A DNA stretch of 31,838 nt. Source: Gnetum montanum (taxonomy: Eukaryota > Streptophyta > Gnetopsida > Gnetales > Gnetaceae). Positions 21,004 through 31,200 of this stretch are shown here, piece after piece. The position numbers and the translations under genes were made by a program. The notes under the pieces are model-generated. The model did not search any database and had not been told where the DNA came from. It saw nothing but the letters and a program-made list of their open reading frames with translations. The number at the start of each line of letters is the position of its first letter. The stretch's first letter is position 1. The stretch spans positions 611,201 through 643,038 of the forward strand of contig MNCI01036718.1 of the NCBI GenBank assembly GCA_015680685.1. The letters are read 5' to 3'.

Positions 21004-24000
21004 AATTAAGTTTACCTTCCAAAAAAACTTATTAAGATAGAACTTGCAGATGGAACAACCATGAGCAAGCATACCAAGTATGGAGAAATTACCTTGACAT
21101 TGCAAGGCATGCCTTTCATCAATAAGTTCTTTGAATTTTAACTAGGCAATGTTGATGTGATTTTAAGAATGTCTTTCCTGCAAAACTTTGATATTACTAC
21201 CCACTTTGAAACTTGTGTTTTAAAGGTCCCAACCACTGACAAAGTTAGGGTTCTAAGGGGGGTAGGAACATCAAAGAAAATCCACACAATAACCATTAAG
21301 AAAGCCAAAATATTAGTAAAAAGGGATGCTATGATGTCGGTTGTTAAGGTAACTCAACCTCAGAAATCTTTAGGTATTGAGATTCCAAAAGAACTTGAGG
21401 AATATAAAGATTCATTATTTGGTAAAACTAGAGAACTACCTCTAAAAAGATCTATTGAGCATGCTATTGATATTTTTTCCAATAGACAACTTGTTTCAAA
21501 AGCCCCTTATAGATTTTTCACTTTTAAATTAACAAAATTGAAAGTACAATTAGATCAACTATTGGAAGAATAGAAAATTCAACCCAACGTATCACCTTGG
21601 GGTGCACAAGTCTTATTCATTAAAATGATAATAGGGCATCGATTATAGGGCATTAAATAAAATGATAATTAAAAATACTAATACTTTGCCTATAATCAAT
21701 GATTTGTTCAATCAACTTATAAGTGCATGTTATTTTTCAAAGATTAATTTAAAATCAGGTTACCATCAAATAAGGATCAAGAGAAAATATATTGATAAAA
21801 CTGCATTTAGAACTAGATATGAATTGAAAGAATTTGTTGTGATACCATTTGAATTAACTAAAGCACTTGCAACATTCATGGATTTAATGAATAATAATTT
21901 TCATGAATATCTTGATCAATTTGTTATAGTATATATGGATGATATACTTTTTTATTCCAAGTTAAGAGAAGAACATGTCAAAAATTTGAAGATTACAATG
22001 GAAATTCTTAAAGAGCATTAGTTAAAAGCTAAATTAAGTAAATGTGAACACTTTAAAGAAGAAGTCTCTTACTTGGTTCATATAGTTTCCAAGAAAGGAT
22101 TACAAGTAAATCCAGAAAACTTTAGTGCAATTTGGGATTGGCCTGAACTAAAAGATGCTATAGCAGTTCATAGTTTCTCAGGTTTAACAAGTTTTTTATC
22201 GACATGTCATTAAAGATTATTCTAGCTTAGTAGTCCCATTGACTAACCTTTTGTAGGAAAAATGTATGTTTAAGTTTGATGAAAAATGTAGGGAAGCTTT
22301 ACTATGATTAAAGATGCTACTCACAACAACACTTATTCTAAGAATTCCAAATGAGTTATTACCATTGGAAGTATTCATGAATGCCTATGAAATAGGAATC
22401 AATGCAGTTCTATCACAAGAAGACAAAGTGGTATGTTATGAATCTTGTAAATTACAAGGAGCTAAGGTAAAATACTCAACCCATGATTTAGAATTACTGG
22501 CAATTGTTCATGCTTTAAAAGTTTGGAGACATTATCTTTGTGGAAAAAGGTTTGTAGTAAAAATAGATCATAAAATTTTAGAATATTTGCAGAGATAACC
22601 TATTTTGAATACTTGATAATGATGATGGGTAGAATTATTGGATAAATATGATTTTGAAATCAAATATATTTCTAGAAAACAAAATATGGTAGTTGATGCC
22701 CTTAGTTGAATGTGGAACTTGATGATAAGTGTGGTAGAACCCCTATGGAAGAAGAAATTAAGGAATAGATAAAAGAAGATCCTTATTTTAAGAAGATTTT
22801 AACCAATATTTTCTCTAAGCCTTGATATCAACTCGCCTCAATGGTTTATTGATGAAAGGACAAAGAGTATGTATACTAGAGGAAAATTGGAGACTTAGAC
22901 TGTTGTGTGAAGCACATGAAGTACCATATGCAAGATACCTAGGTTATGTTAAGACTTATATGATGATACGCAAATCTTATTTCTGGCATGGAATGAAGAA
23001 TGATATATCTTCATATATTAAAAATTATCCAACATGCCAAAGAATAAAAGTTGAACAAAAGAAACCTAGTGGGTTATTGCAGCATTTGGAACTCCCAACC
23101 TAGAACTGGGAAGATATTACCATGGATTTCTTCATTATGGAATTGCCAATAACCAAAAAAGGAAATGACTAAATCTTGGTAGTGGTTGATAATTGATCAA
23201 AGATGGCACATTTTAGAGCTTTGAAATCTACAAACATAGTCAAAGAATTAGCCCAAAAATTCATACAAGAAGTATTTCAGTTACATGGATGTCCAAATTC
23301 TATCACTTCAAATCAAGATCCTAAGTTCATATCTAAATTCTGGTAAACTTTCTTCAAAGAACTTGGAACCCAATTAAAATTTGGCATGGCTTATCACCCA
23401 AAGACTGATGGGCAAACCAAATGTGTAAATAGAATATTAGAATATATTCTACAAAGCTATGTTGGAAGTAGACTGAAAACATCGGAGAATTATTTGCACC
23501 TAGTAGAATTCACCTATAACAATAATTATCAAGGTTCCATACATCGAACACCATTCGAAGTAGTATATAGATGTAACTATCATACACCACTAACTTGGGC
23601 AAATCCAACCTTAAGAGCAGAATGGAAGGAAGAAGAAATGAAGATAATGGAAAATATTGTTACAAGAGTTAAACAAAATGTACAAGCTACCCAAGATAAA
23701 TATAAGGGCTATGCAAACCAGCATTAACTTAAGAAAGAATTCCAAGTGGGATATTAAGTACTACTAAGAGTAAAACCCACCAGAAGTTCTTTTAAACTTG
23801 GAAAATATACAAAATTAGCACCTAGATATTGTGGACCCTTTGAAATTTCTAAAAGAATTGGTGAAGTGGCACATCAATTAAATCTTCTATAAACTTTAAT
23901 AATTCACCTAGTTTTTCATGAAAGTTTATCAAAGAAATTTCATGCAAATGATGTGCCATATGTGCTAGATTGGAATACTTTACAATTGAGATCCAATGTC

Positions 24001-24174
24001 AACTTTGAAGTTAAATCCATTACAATTAAGAAACATCAAACCAAGAAGCTATCAAATAAAACTATCAATGAAGTTCTTGTTCAATGGTTAAATTATGATA
24101 AAAAAACATGGGAGAACAGGGAGTTTATTCTTAACACATACCCCAAACTTTTAGATCATCATGATATTGAATGA
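21004..24174 (+). pseudogene. pol: Chromovirus pol: protease end, RT, RNase H, integrase, chromodomain (broken)
   Basis: This encodes the enzymes that copy element RNA into DNA and insert it. The protease tail runs from 21004 (KIELADGTTMSKHTKYGEI). RT: KAPYRFF near 21500, then a stop and a shift at 21570-21660; INLKSGYHQIRIKRKYIDKT and YMDD at 21932-21943, with the usual MPFGLTNAP decayed to IPFELTKAL. RNase H is at 22330-22600, first Asp lost, KYSTHDLELLAIVHAL kept. Integrase has a zinc-finger remnant (CEAHE...CQR) at 22900-23045, DFFIMELP near 23125, and the second catalytic Asp reads Asn (SNQDPKF near 23310); GLN/E region YHPKTDGQTKCVNR near 23395. A chromodomain follows at about 24010-24160 (INEVLVQWLNYDKKTWENREF). 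Stops occur in every domain. Confidence 0.9.
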
Positions 24175-24194
24175 TAAATCATATTTATTATTGA

Positions 24195-24347
24195 TGTAAT
24201 AAATTATATTTTATAAATTATTGGTCTTTTATTTGTATAGATGATAATGAGGATAATAAAGAAGTTGAAGTTGAGGAGCATAACGATGAAGAAGTAGCTA
24301 TACCGTTGGACATAGATGAAGCGCTCGAGGATGAGCTCGATGCTTAA
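24195..24347 (+). pseudogene. Acidic tail frame after the chromodomain
   Basis: From 24240 a clean frame of 35 codons (DDNEDNKEVEVEEHNDEE...) ends at TAA 24345-24347, directly before the PPT. More than half of the residues are Asp or Glu. A splice-acceptor-like TCTTTTATTTGTATAG precedes it and GTAATAAATT at about 24196 could be a donor, so it may be a C-terminal extension of pol joined by splicing. It is in a different frame from pol. A short separate ORF or chance is possible. Confidence 0.4.
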
Positions 24348-24358
24348 GGAGGATAAAT
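24345..24358 (+). other. Chromovirus polypurine tract
   Basis: TAAGGAGGATAAAT immediately before the 3' LTR, in the expected place and composition for plus-strand priming. Confidence 0.75.
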
Positions 24359-24861
24359 TGTAACATCCCATTCCTTGTTAAGGGTGAAAATATATTGTAA
24401 AATTTAATTAACCTTCAAATGAAGAGATGCCTCATTATGAGAAGTTACAATTATTCATGTATCCCTTGGGAATGGGTTTGACCTATCCAATTTAAGGTCG
24501 GGTTTAGAGGTTGTGCTAAGTATGGATTTTTGGAGCTTGGATTGGTAAGTGAAGAGAGTTAGATGAAGTAGGACAAGAAGGGACTGATCACCCCTTCGGC
24601 TAGACAGCCTAACCATGGTGGCAGTGCCAGATTGCCTCTAAGGCCTAAGTGGCATGGGAAGATAACACAGAGGGCATTACAGTAAACCACTCTTATTAAT
24701 AAAATTTTATTTCTATTTTCTTTCCTATTCCATGTTCCAATTATTTATTTATCAATTATTCATTATTAAAGTATTTTATGATATTTCCATTATATTGCCT
24801 ATGAATGTAATGAAAGCAATGATCGATCATGTTTTACGACATATGGGAATGGGACATCACA
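24359..24861 (+). repeat. Chromovirus 3' LTR
   Basis: It is 503 bp, TGTAACATCC to GGGACATCACA, aligned with 9361-9872. AATAAA at 24698-24703. The frame at 24732-24947 is a by-product of LTR and flank. Confidence 0.92.
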
Positions 24862-25168
24862 ACAAATATCTAAGAATATTAATTTATAACCATCTTAGAA
24901 GTGATAACATCCATGGGGTTATTAGAAATTTGAGCTATGTTTACTAAGTGTTTTCTTGGTAACAAATATCATAGAGGTTACCATAGGAAGTTACAAAAAA
25001 TGGAGAAATACATGCCACAATTGGCAAGTGTCCTTTCAAATGCAAATATTTAGGAGATTTAGTTGTGCTTTTTTACAACCTTTATGGGAAATTTAGCTTA
25101 AAATAAATAAGGATCTATAGATCTTCTTTTCTAAATCATAACCTTGTCATATGTACATGTATTACCTT
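24862..25168. other. Short AT-rich spacer between two elements
   Basis: It begins with the chromovirus target duplication ACAAA and ends at the copy C LTR; ACCTT (25164-25168) would be that element's target duplication, not checkable here. Nothing else was recognised. Confidence 0.6.
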
Positions 25169-26114
25169 TGATGAGTGGCGAGGTACCCCTACACTCTACC
25201 ATACGAATACGAGCGTGCACGCGCGATCCAATCGAACTCCGCAGACTAAATGCCTTAACGCCACAAGAAACACTTGGGGTTAATCATTTGTTGTCTTCCC
25301 AGGCTTGCTTGTATGTGTCACGGTGTATGGTTAAGCAAGTCTGAGGTATGTGATTTTTTTGGTATTTTCGGCTTATCTTCTATGCTACCAGGAGAAAGGG
25401 TTGAGAAAACTAAACTAACTCTAACTAAGATCTAAGTCTAAATTAACTAGCGTCAGCATCCGTTCCCACTTGCCGGACACACCCTGAACTATGCAACTGC
25501 AGCTTACCAAACGCTAATCGTTACTGGGATCGCCACACGTAACGCAAGTGCTCGAAGTGGTCGTACTGAGGCACCTATTTAGCCTACGTGTGATAAGCAG
25601 CCGATTCCTTAGCCAGCCGTACACACCCGTGGGTGCTCGTAACTAAGTCGTACTTATCACACGATCTAGCCTAGCAATGAGCAGCCGATTCCTCAACTAG
25701 CCGTACACATTAGACCCGGGAGTTACCAAGCGCAGAATCCTGGAATACGCTACTGGGTTACCAAGCATCCAATGCTCGTAATTGAGTCGTACTCATGCAT
25801 TGCGTCAAGCAGCCGATTCCTTGACTAGCCGTACACGTCCGTAGACGCTCGTAATCAAGTCGTACTTGAACGCACTAGGAAAGCAGTAAATGAAAGCAAT
25901 AAATGAAACCACGTGCTGCAAGGTTTATCCAATCAAGTTCGTCTTTATTGCCGTACACAACTTGGGTTCAGGTTACAAGCTGCTCGAATAAAGAGCCGTT
26001 CACTCTAGGACTCCTACTGCGGGCACATGGGGAAAAATTCTAACTCTGGAGTGATCAATCTGCCAGAGCTTCGCTACACTAGCCAGGATTGGGAAATGAA
26101 GGGAGTGCCGCCTC

Positions 26115-26123
26115 TTATTTATA
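26115..26123 (-). promoter_or_regulatory. Copy C LTR TATA box
   Basis: TATAAATAA on the minus strand, conserved in sequence and place in both copy B LTRs (15101-15109, 20839-20847). AATAAA at 25944-25949 lies about 170 bases downstream, which bounds a short R region. Confidence 0.7.
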
Positions 26124-26135
26124 GATATGGTGGCG

Positions 26136-26218
26136 CGACACGATATCGCGTACGCGATATCGCAGGAGAAGACGCGATATCGTGTCGGCCGTGATATCGC
26201 GTACGCGATATCACGGCC
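26136..26218 (-). promoter_or_regulatory. Palindrome array of the copy C U3
   Basis: Five GATATC sites lie within 71 bp. A perfect 32-bp palindrome spans 26187-26218 with centre GATATCGCGTACGCGATATC; the same 20-bp core is repeated at 26142-26161. A 16-bp inverted pair (26136-26151 and 26172-26187) encloses the first. The array ends about 13 bases before the TATA box, so it fills nearly the entire U3 and is the best candidate for the element's enhancer. The binding factor is unknown. Confidence 0.7.
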
Positions 26219-26240
26219 TAGTGTAAGTCGCGTCTCATCA

Positions 26241-26256
26241 TACCCCCATGACTGAA
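26241..26256 (-). other. Copy C polypurine tract
   Basis: TTCAGTCATGGGGGTA on the minus strand abuts the LTR end. Near-identical motifs recur inside the element at 26832-26844 and 28241-28258. Confidence 0.75.
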
Positions 26257-28225
26257 TGAAAACTCGTCCTCGAGTTCCTTACAATGATATCAGGTAGGTA
26301 TGGGATTATTAGGGGAAATGGAACTAATGGGATGACATGTGAACGGTCTTTATTACAAGACTTGACAAAAACTGGTGTTCATGACAACATGGGTGAACAC
26401 CTTATTACAATGACATCAGGCCACAGTTGGCAGCTGAGAGAAAAGAGGAGAGAGAATAGAAGAGAAGAAGAGAGAAGAGTCTTGTTGCTGCCAACGCCTA
26501 GATTGCGCCTTTCGTTGTCCATCTGTAAGCGCATTATCAATTCCACTCCTTGCATGCTGCTTCAGCGCTGCTCCATTCCAAGTGTCTGCTCCAGATCCAT
26601 TCCGTTGTTGTATGATTGCCATCTGCACACACAACACCATCATATATTAGCAAGGGTAATTGAATCATTAAGTAAAGCATACCTTGCTTCGGTTTAGGTT
26701 CCTTGGCTAAGTTGTGGTATGGCTAATATGGATCTGGGAAAATGTAGATGATGACTACCGAAGGTATAGGGGTTAGGAAGAAAAACGAAAAAATCCGGGG
26801 CTTAGGATAAAAATCGAAAAATCAGGCCCCGTACCCCCATGACTAATCGCGAACCTCCGGTAGCGTTAGAATGGAGAGAGAAAAGGAATAGGAATGATAG
26901 GTAAAAAGGGACAACTATGGCATCGATAAAAAGGATGTCATGATGGGAATGAACAAAAATGTTAATTAATTGCAAAACGTTAAGGAAAAGAAGTTAACTA
27001 GTGTTCCAAATAGGAATGTCAGTGGGTCCTCCCCAAAGCAGGCTCATGCCCTTAATGCCCTGACAATCCCACATTCAAAGAGTCCGTAGGCTTGGGGAAT
27101 GTCCTTTGGAAACAAGAGTTAAAGTCTTAACCGGAAGAATTTACCAAAAAGAAAACAAAGCATCAACTAAAGTATATACAATGATATAACCAGCAATGAG
27201 GTGAACAATGGAGAGAAAGATGGGAAGAAGAGAAGTGGAATGGAATCCCAAGAACAAGGTGGTGTACAGCCCCTTGTGTATTACATGATTCATGTGACTT
27301 GGCGAATCTCATTCCAACTCTGGGCTCAAACCAACCACTTCCAGTGACTGCGCATCAATGCATTGGTTAAATCATCCACTTGGGTAACAAGGATGCAACT
27401 TCGAGAAGCCACCACCATTCCGACGAAACAACAGAGAGAATGGGAAGCGAGAAGGGCCTTAGTTAGAGGGAACACTTTGGTTCCATAACCAGTTCTTGCA
27501 GCCCACGTTTATTCCGTCTAAGGGGTGTGCTTTGAATCCTCACATTTAGCTTTTTAGCTTTTTCACTTTTCTTTTTCTTTTTTTTTTTCTTTTTTTTTTC
27601 TTTTTCTTGTTTTGTGTTTTTATGCGTGGGGACCACACCATGCAAAGACTTCTTTATTTTTATTGTCTCAGCTTCCGATTATTGGGTTACATCGGAACGG
27701 TAAGAAAACCCAAGAAGAAAACATCCAAGCACCCAAGTGAATGACCAACACAAGAGCACCAAGTTCCCTTGAAGTCACACCCTTTTCAAATCCTTGAGTC
27801 CTTCCTTAGTTTGAGAAATGCCCAGTCACTGGTTCGTTAAAGTTCTTATTGGAAGGGAACTGTACATTTCCAAGCCAAGGGAAACCATAGACTTGATGGA
27901 TGGATGGATGAAGTGATCTCATTGCCTGCCATATCAAAAGAACATACCTTAGTATCAACAATGTAACTTAAAGGTAAAAACCAAACATTAGCAATTAATG
28001 AAAAACAGTTCATCCCATCGGCCCGAACACTTATTGGGTGACGAATTTACATGATGGAACACACACACACACACACACACAAAAAGATAGAAAAATATAA
28101 CGATGTTGTAAGACAAAAATAAGAAAAGTTAAAGAAATTGTAAAACAAAAATGTGTAAAACAAAAACGTTGTAAAACAAAAATGTGTAAAACAAAAACTG
28201 AAAAAGAACTGAGGGCCCCATATGA
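26257..28225 (-). other. Copy C 3' noncoding region between pol and LTR
   Basis: No large ORF was seen. A 75-codon minus-strand frame (26416-26643, MAIIQQRNGSGADTW part) has no recognised relatives. Simple repeats: a T/C run at 27551-27610, (AC)n at 28058-28080, and about four AAAACAAAAATGTGT-like units at 28138-28198. The GTGGGTCCTCCCCAAAG block at 27022 is shared with copies A and B. Plus-strand frame 26284-26697 is judged noncoding. Confidence 0.55.
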
Positions 28226-31200
28226 TTAGCATAGGTGGCCATCTCCCCCATGACTGAGTTGTGAGGGAGAGATCCGAAAAAGGGAGCGAGGTTGACCATT
28301 ATTAGAATTGTGGCTTATACTGGCTGTCACAGATGCACGGAAAGGTTTTGTCTGTTGTACATTAACCAATAGTCGTTTATCTGGGCTATCAGGCTTGTAT
28401 ATCATCATGGCTCCCGAGGGAAAGGTAGTATGAATAATGTAAGGTCCTTCCCACAGGGTTTGAAACTTCGTACGTTGAGGTACATGTGTGGGGTTCCAGT
28501 AAAGAACCTTATCTCCTGGTTTATATCTAAACCTTCGTATCCTCAAGTCATGCCGTTGTTTATTGTGTGCCTTGTGTAACTCATTTAACGACAGTGCAAC
28601 TAATCAATTTTCATCTAACACATTTAAGGTGGTCAGTCGTTGCCTTTGTGCTAGGTTGAGATCCAAGTGAAGTTCACAAGCCATGGAGAGTGTACGGAGT
28701 TTGCTCTGGATAGGTAGTTTTGGAAGTTTTCCGTACACGAGCTCGCAGGGAGAATATCTTGTAGGGAGCTTCCAAGTGGAGCAATATGCCCAAAGAGCGT
28801 CATTTAGTTTCGTGCTCCAGTCCCGCCTAAATTTGCTAACTGTCCGTGTTAAGATTCTGGTGATCTCCCTATTGGTAACTTCAGCTTGACCATTAGCTTG
28901 GGGGTGATAAGGTGTGGTTAGTTTATGCTCAACCCCTAAACGTTGCATCAACTTTCGAAAGGTTGCACCTGTAAAGTGTGTTCCATTATCAGAAATAAGT
29001 GCACGAGGCACGCCAAACCTGTTAACGATTTGTTGTTGTACAAACCGGACAGCTGTAGATGATGTACAATTGGTTACAGTGGCTGCTTCGGCCCATTTAG
29101 TTAGGTAATCAACAGCAACGATTATATAGGCCTTCCCGTTGGACATTGGTGTAATTGGTCCCATGAAATCAATTCCCCAAATATCGAAGGGTTCTAAAGG
29201 TTGAATCCACTGCTGTGGACCCTCCATCCTAGTAGTCATCCCCCCATCACGTTGGCATCGCTCACAGGACTGTGCAAACTGATGGGCATCCCGAAATAGC
29301 GTTGGCCAGTAATATCCCGCGAGCAGGATTTTAGTGGCTGTGCGTCTCCCAGCATAATGACCTCCACAAGGGCCGTCATGAGCATCCTGGAGAACTCTTA
29401 ATTGATCTTGATCGGGGACACACCATCGAACTAGGCCATCAGAGCAGACTTTATAAAGTTGCCCCCTAATTTCCATGAAATGTTTGATGTTGTGGAGGAA
29501 CTGCTGCTTCTTTCTAAAGTCTAAGTTCTGTGGCATTTGTTGTGAGGTTAGATAAGTGAGAATGCTACTGTACCAGTTTACGTTCGTGGGTTGGTTATTT
29601 ATTACACCAGCAAAGAGGGCCTCGTCAGGAAAATGATCAGATACCGTGTATTCGTCCTCTTTGTTGTCCCATCGCAACCGGGATAGGTGATCAGCGACGA
29701 CATTCTCAGTGCCTTTGCGGTCTACAATAGTTAGATCGAACTCTTGAAGAATTACCAACCAACGTATGATACGTGGGCTAACTGTTGGCTTATTCATCAG
29801 GAACCTAATGGCACTATGGTCTGTGTGGATATATACCTTGTAGCCCAATACATAGTGCCTAAACTTGTCCAGTGCAAACACAACAGCCATTAACTCTTTT
29901 TCCGTAGTTGTGTAGTTAAGTTGTGCACCGGTAATACTTTTGCTGGTACAATGAATGTAGTATGGGTGTTTTTGCTCATCTAATTGTGTCAGCACAGCTC
30001 CTAAACCATAATTGGATGTGTCAGTCATTATGTGGAATGGTCTGGACCAATCGGGTGCTTGTAGGATGGGGGTTTCTACAAGCCTCTGTTTAAGAGCTTG
30101 GAATGCTTGCTCACATTCCCTGGTCCACTCAAATGGCGCATCTTTCTTCGTTAACTCTACCAACGGCTTGGCAACCTTCGAGAAGTTCGCGATAAACCTC
30201 CTGTAGTAGCCAGTATGTCCAAGGAATGATCTTACGTCTTTAACGGTTTCAGGTTGTCGAGTGATTCCCTGGATGACTTTAATCTTTTCGGGGTCCACCT
30301 CGATTCCTGACTGTGAAATTTTGTGCCCCAACACTATGCCCTCTTGAACCATCAAATGGCTCTTTTGCCAGTTGAGTTTGAGGTTGGTTTCAACACATCG
30401 TTTCAAGACCTGCTCTAACCGGTCGAGGGCTTGGTCAAAGCTCGTTCCATAGGTGGAGAAGTCGTCCATGAAGACTTCTACTCCATTACCTATTTGTTGC
30501 TGAAAGATACTTAGAACTAAGCGTTGGAATGTGGCAGGTGCATTACATAAGCCAAAAGGCATTTGCTTATATGCGAACGTTCCCCAAGGACTGGTGAACG
30601 TTGTTTTGGCCTGGTCTTCTGGTGCAATGCGTATTTGGTTGTACCCGCTATATCCGTCCAGAAAACTATAGTAGCGATGCCCTGCGATAGTGTCTAAGAC
30701 TTGATCTACAAATGGTAGTGGAAAGTGGTCTTTGAATGTTGCCATATTTAACAGCCTAAAATCTATACATACCCTCCATTTACCTCCCTTTTTTGGTACA
30801 ATGACGAGAGGACTAACCCATTCGCTGTCAGCGATAGGGTAAATGAACCCGGCCTTGAGAAGCTGTTCAAGTTCTTCCTTAACAATTTGCTTTAGTTTCG
30901 GGTTCAGTCGCCTCTGGGGTTGTTTGCGAGGTTTCATAGAAGAATCAGTATAAATCCTATGTTGGCATATCCGAGGGTCTATTCCAGTTATTTCAGGATA
31001 CGACCAAGCGAAGGCGGTAGACCACTTGTTTATCACCTTTAGTAAATTCTCTTTTTGTGTGGGTACGAGCTTTGCGTTAATGATCACCGGTTTCCCATTG
31101 TTGAGGGTCACGTATTCCAGACCGGTGGGTAACGGTTTTAATTCTAGGGGCTCCTGTTTAAACTCTTCAGGAATCTCCAACTTCCCCCAATTAATGTTTT

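Larger units (their letters stand above)
9361..24861 (+). mobile_element. Chromovirus (Ty3/gypsy LTR retrotransposon), full span, interrupted
   Basis: Both LTRs start TGTAA and end TCACA, with imperfect inverted ends (TGTAACATCCC against GGGACATCACA). A 5-bp target duplication ACAAA flanks the element (9356-9360 and 24862-24866), which proves the boundaries. Internal order is PBS, long leader, gag, protease, RT, RNase H, integrase, chromodomain, PPT, typical of chromoviruses. Copy B (14365-20998) interrupts the protease. Without that insert the element is about 8.9 kb. All coding parts carry stops or frameshifts, and the two LTRs are clearly diverged, so it is old and dead. Confidence 0.93.
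25169..26240 (-). repeat. Copy C 3' LTR, 1,072 bp
   Basis: In element direction it starts at 26240: palindromic U3 (26136-26218), TATAAATAA at 26115-26123, AATAAA at 25944-25949, then a U5 of about 770 bp. U5 contains four tandem diverged units with core AGCAGCCGATTCC...GCCGTACAC...GCTCGTAA...TCGTA (25453-25569, 25587-25663, 25674-25803, 25802-25873); copies A and B have about one unit. Each unit is an imperfect palindrome whose arms differ between units but still pair. Confidence 0.92.

Noticed and set aside
26284-26697. 137-codon plus-strand frame in the copy C 3' region
   Set aside because: R/E-rich by base composition, opposite to the element, no homologous frame in copies A or B.
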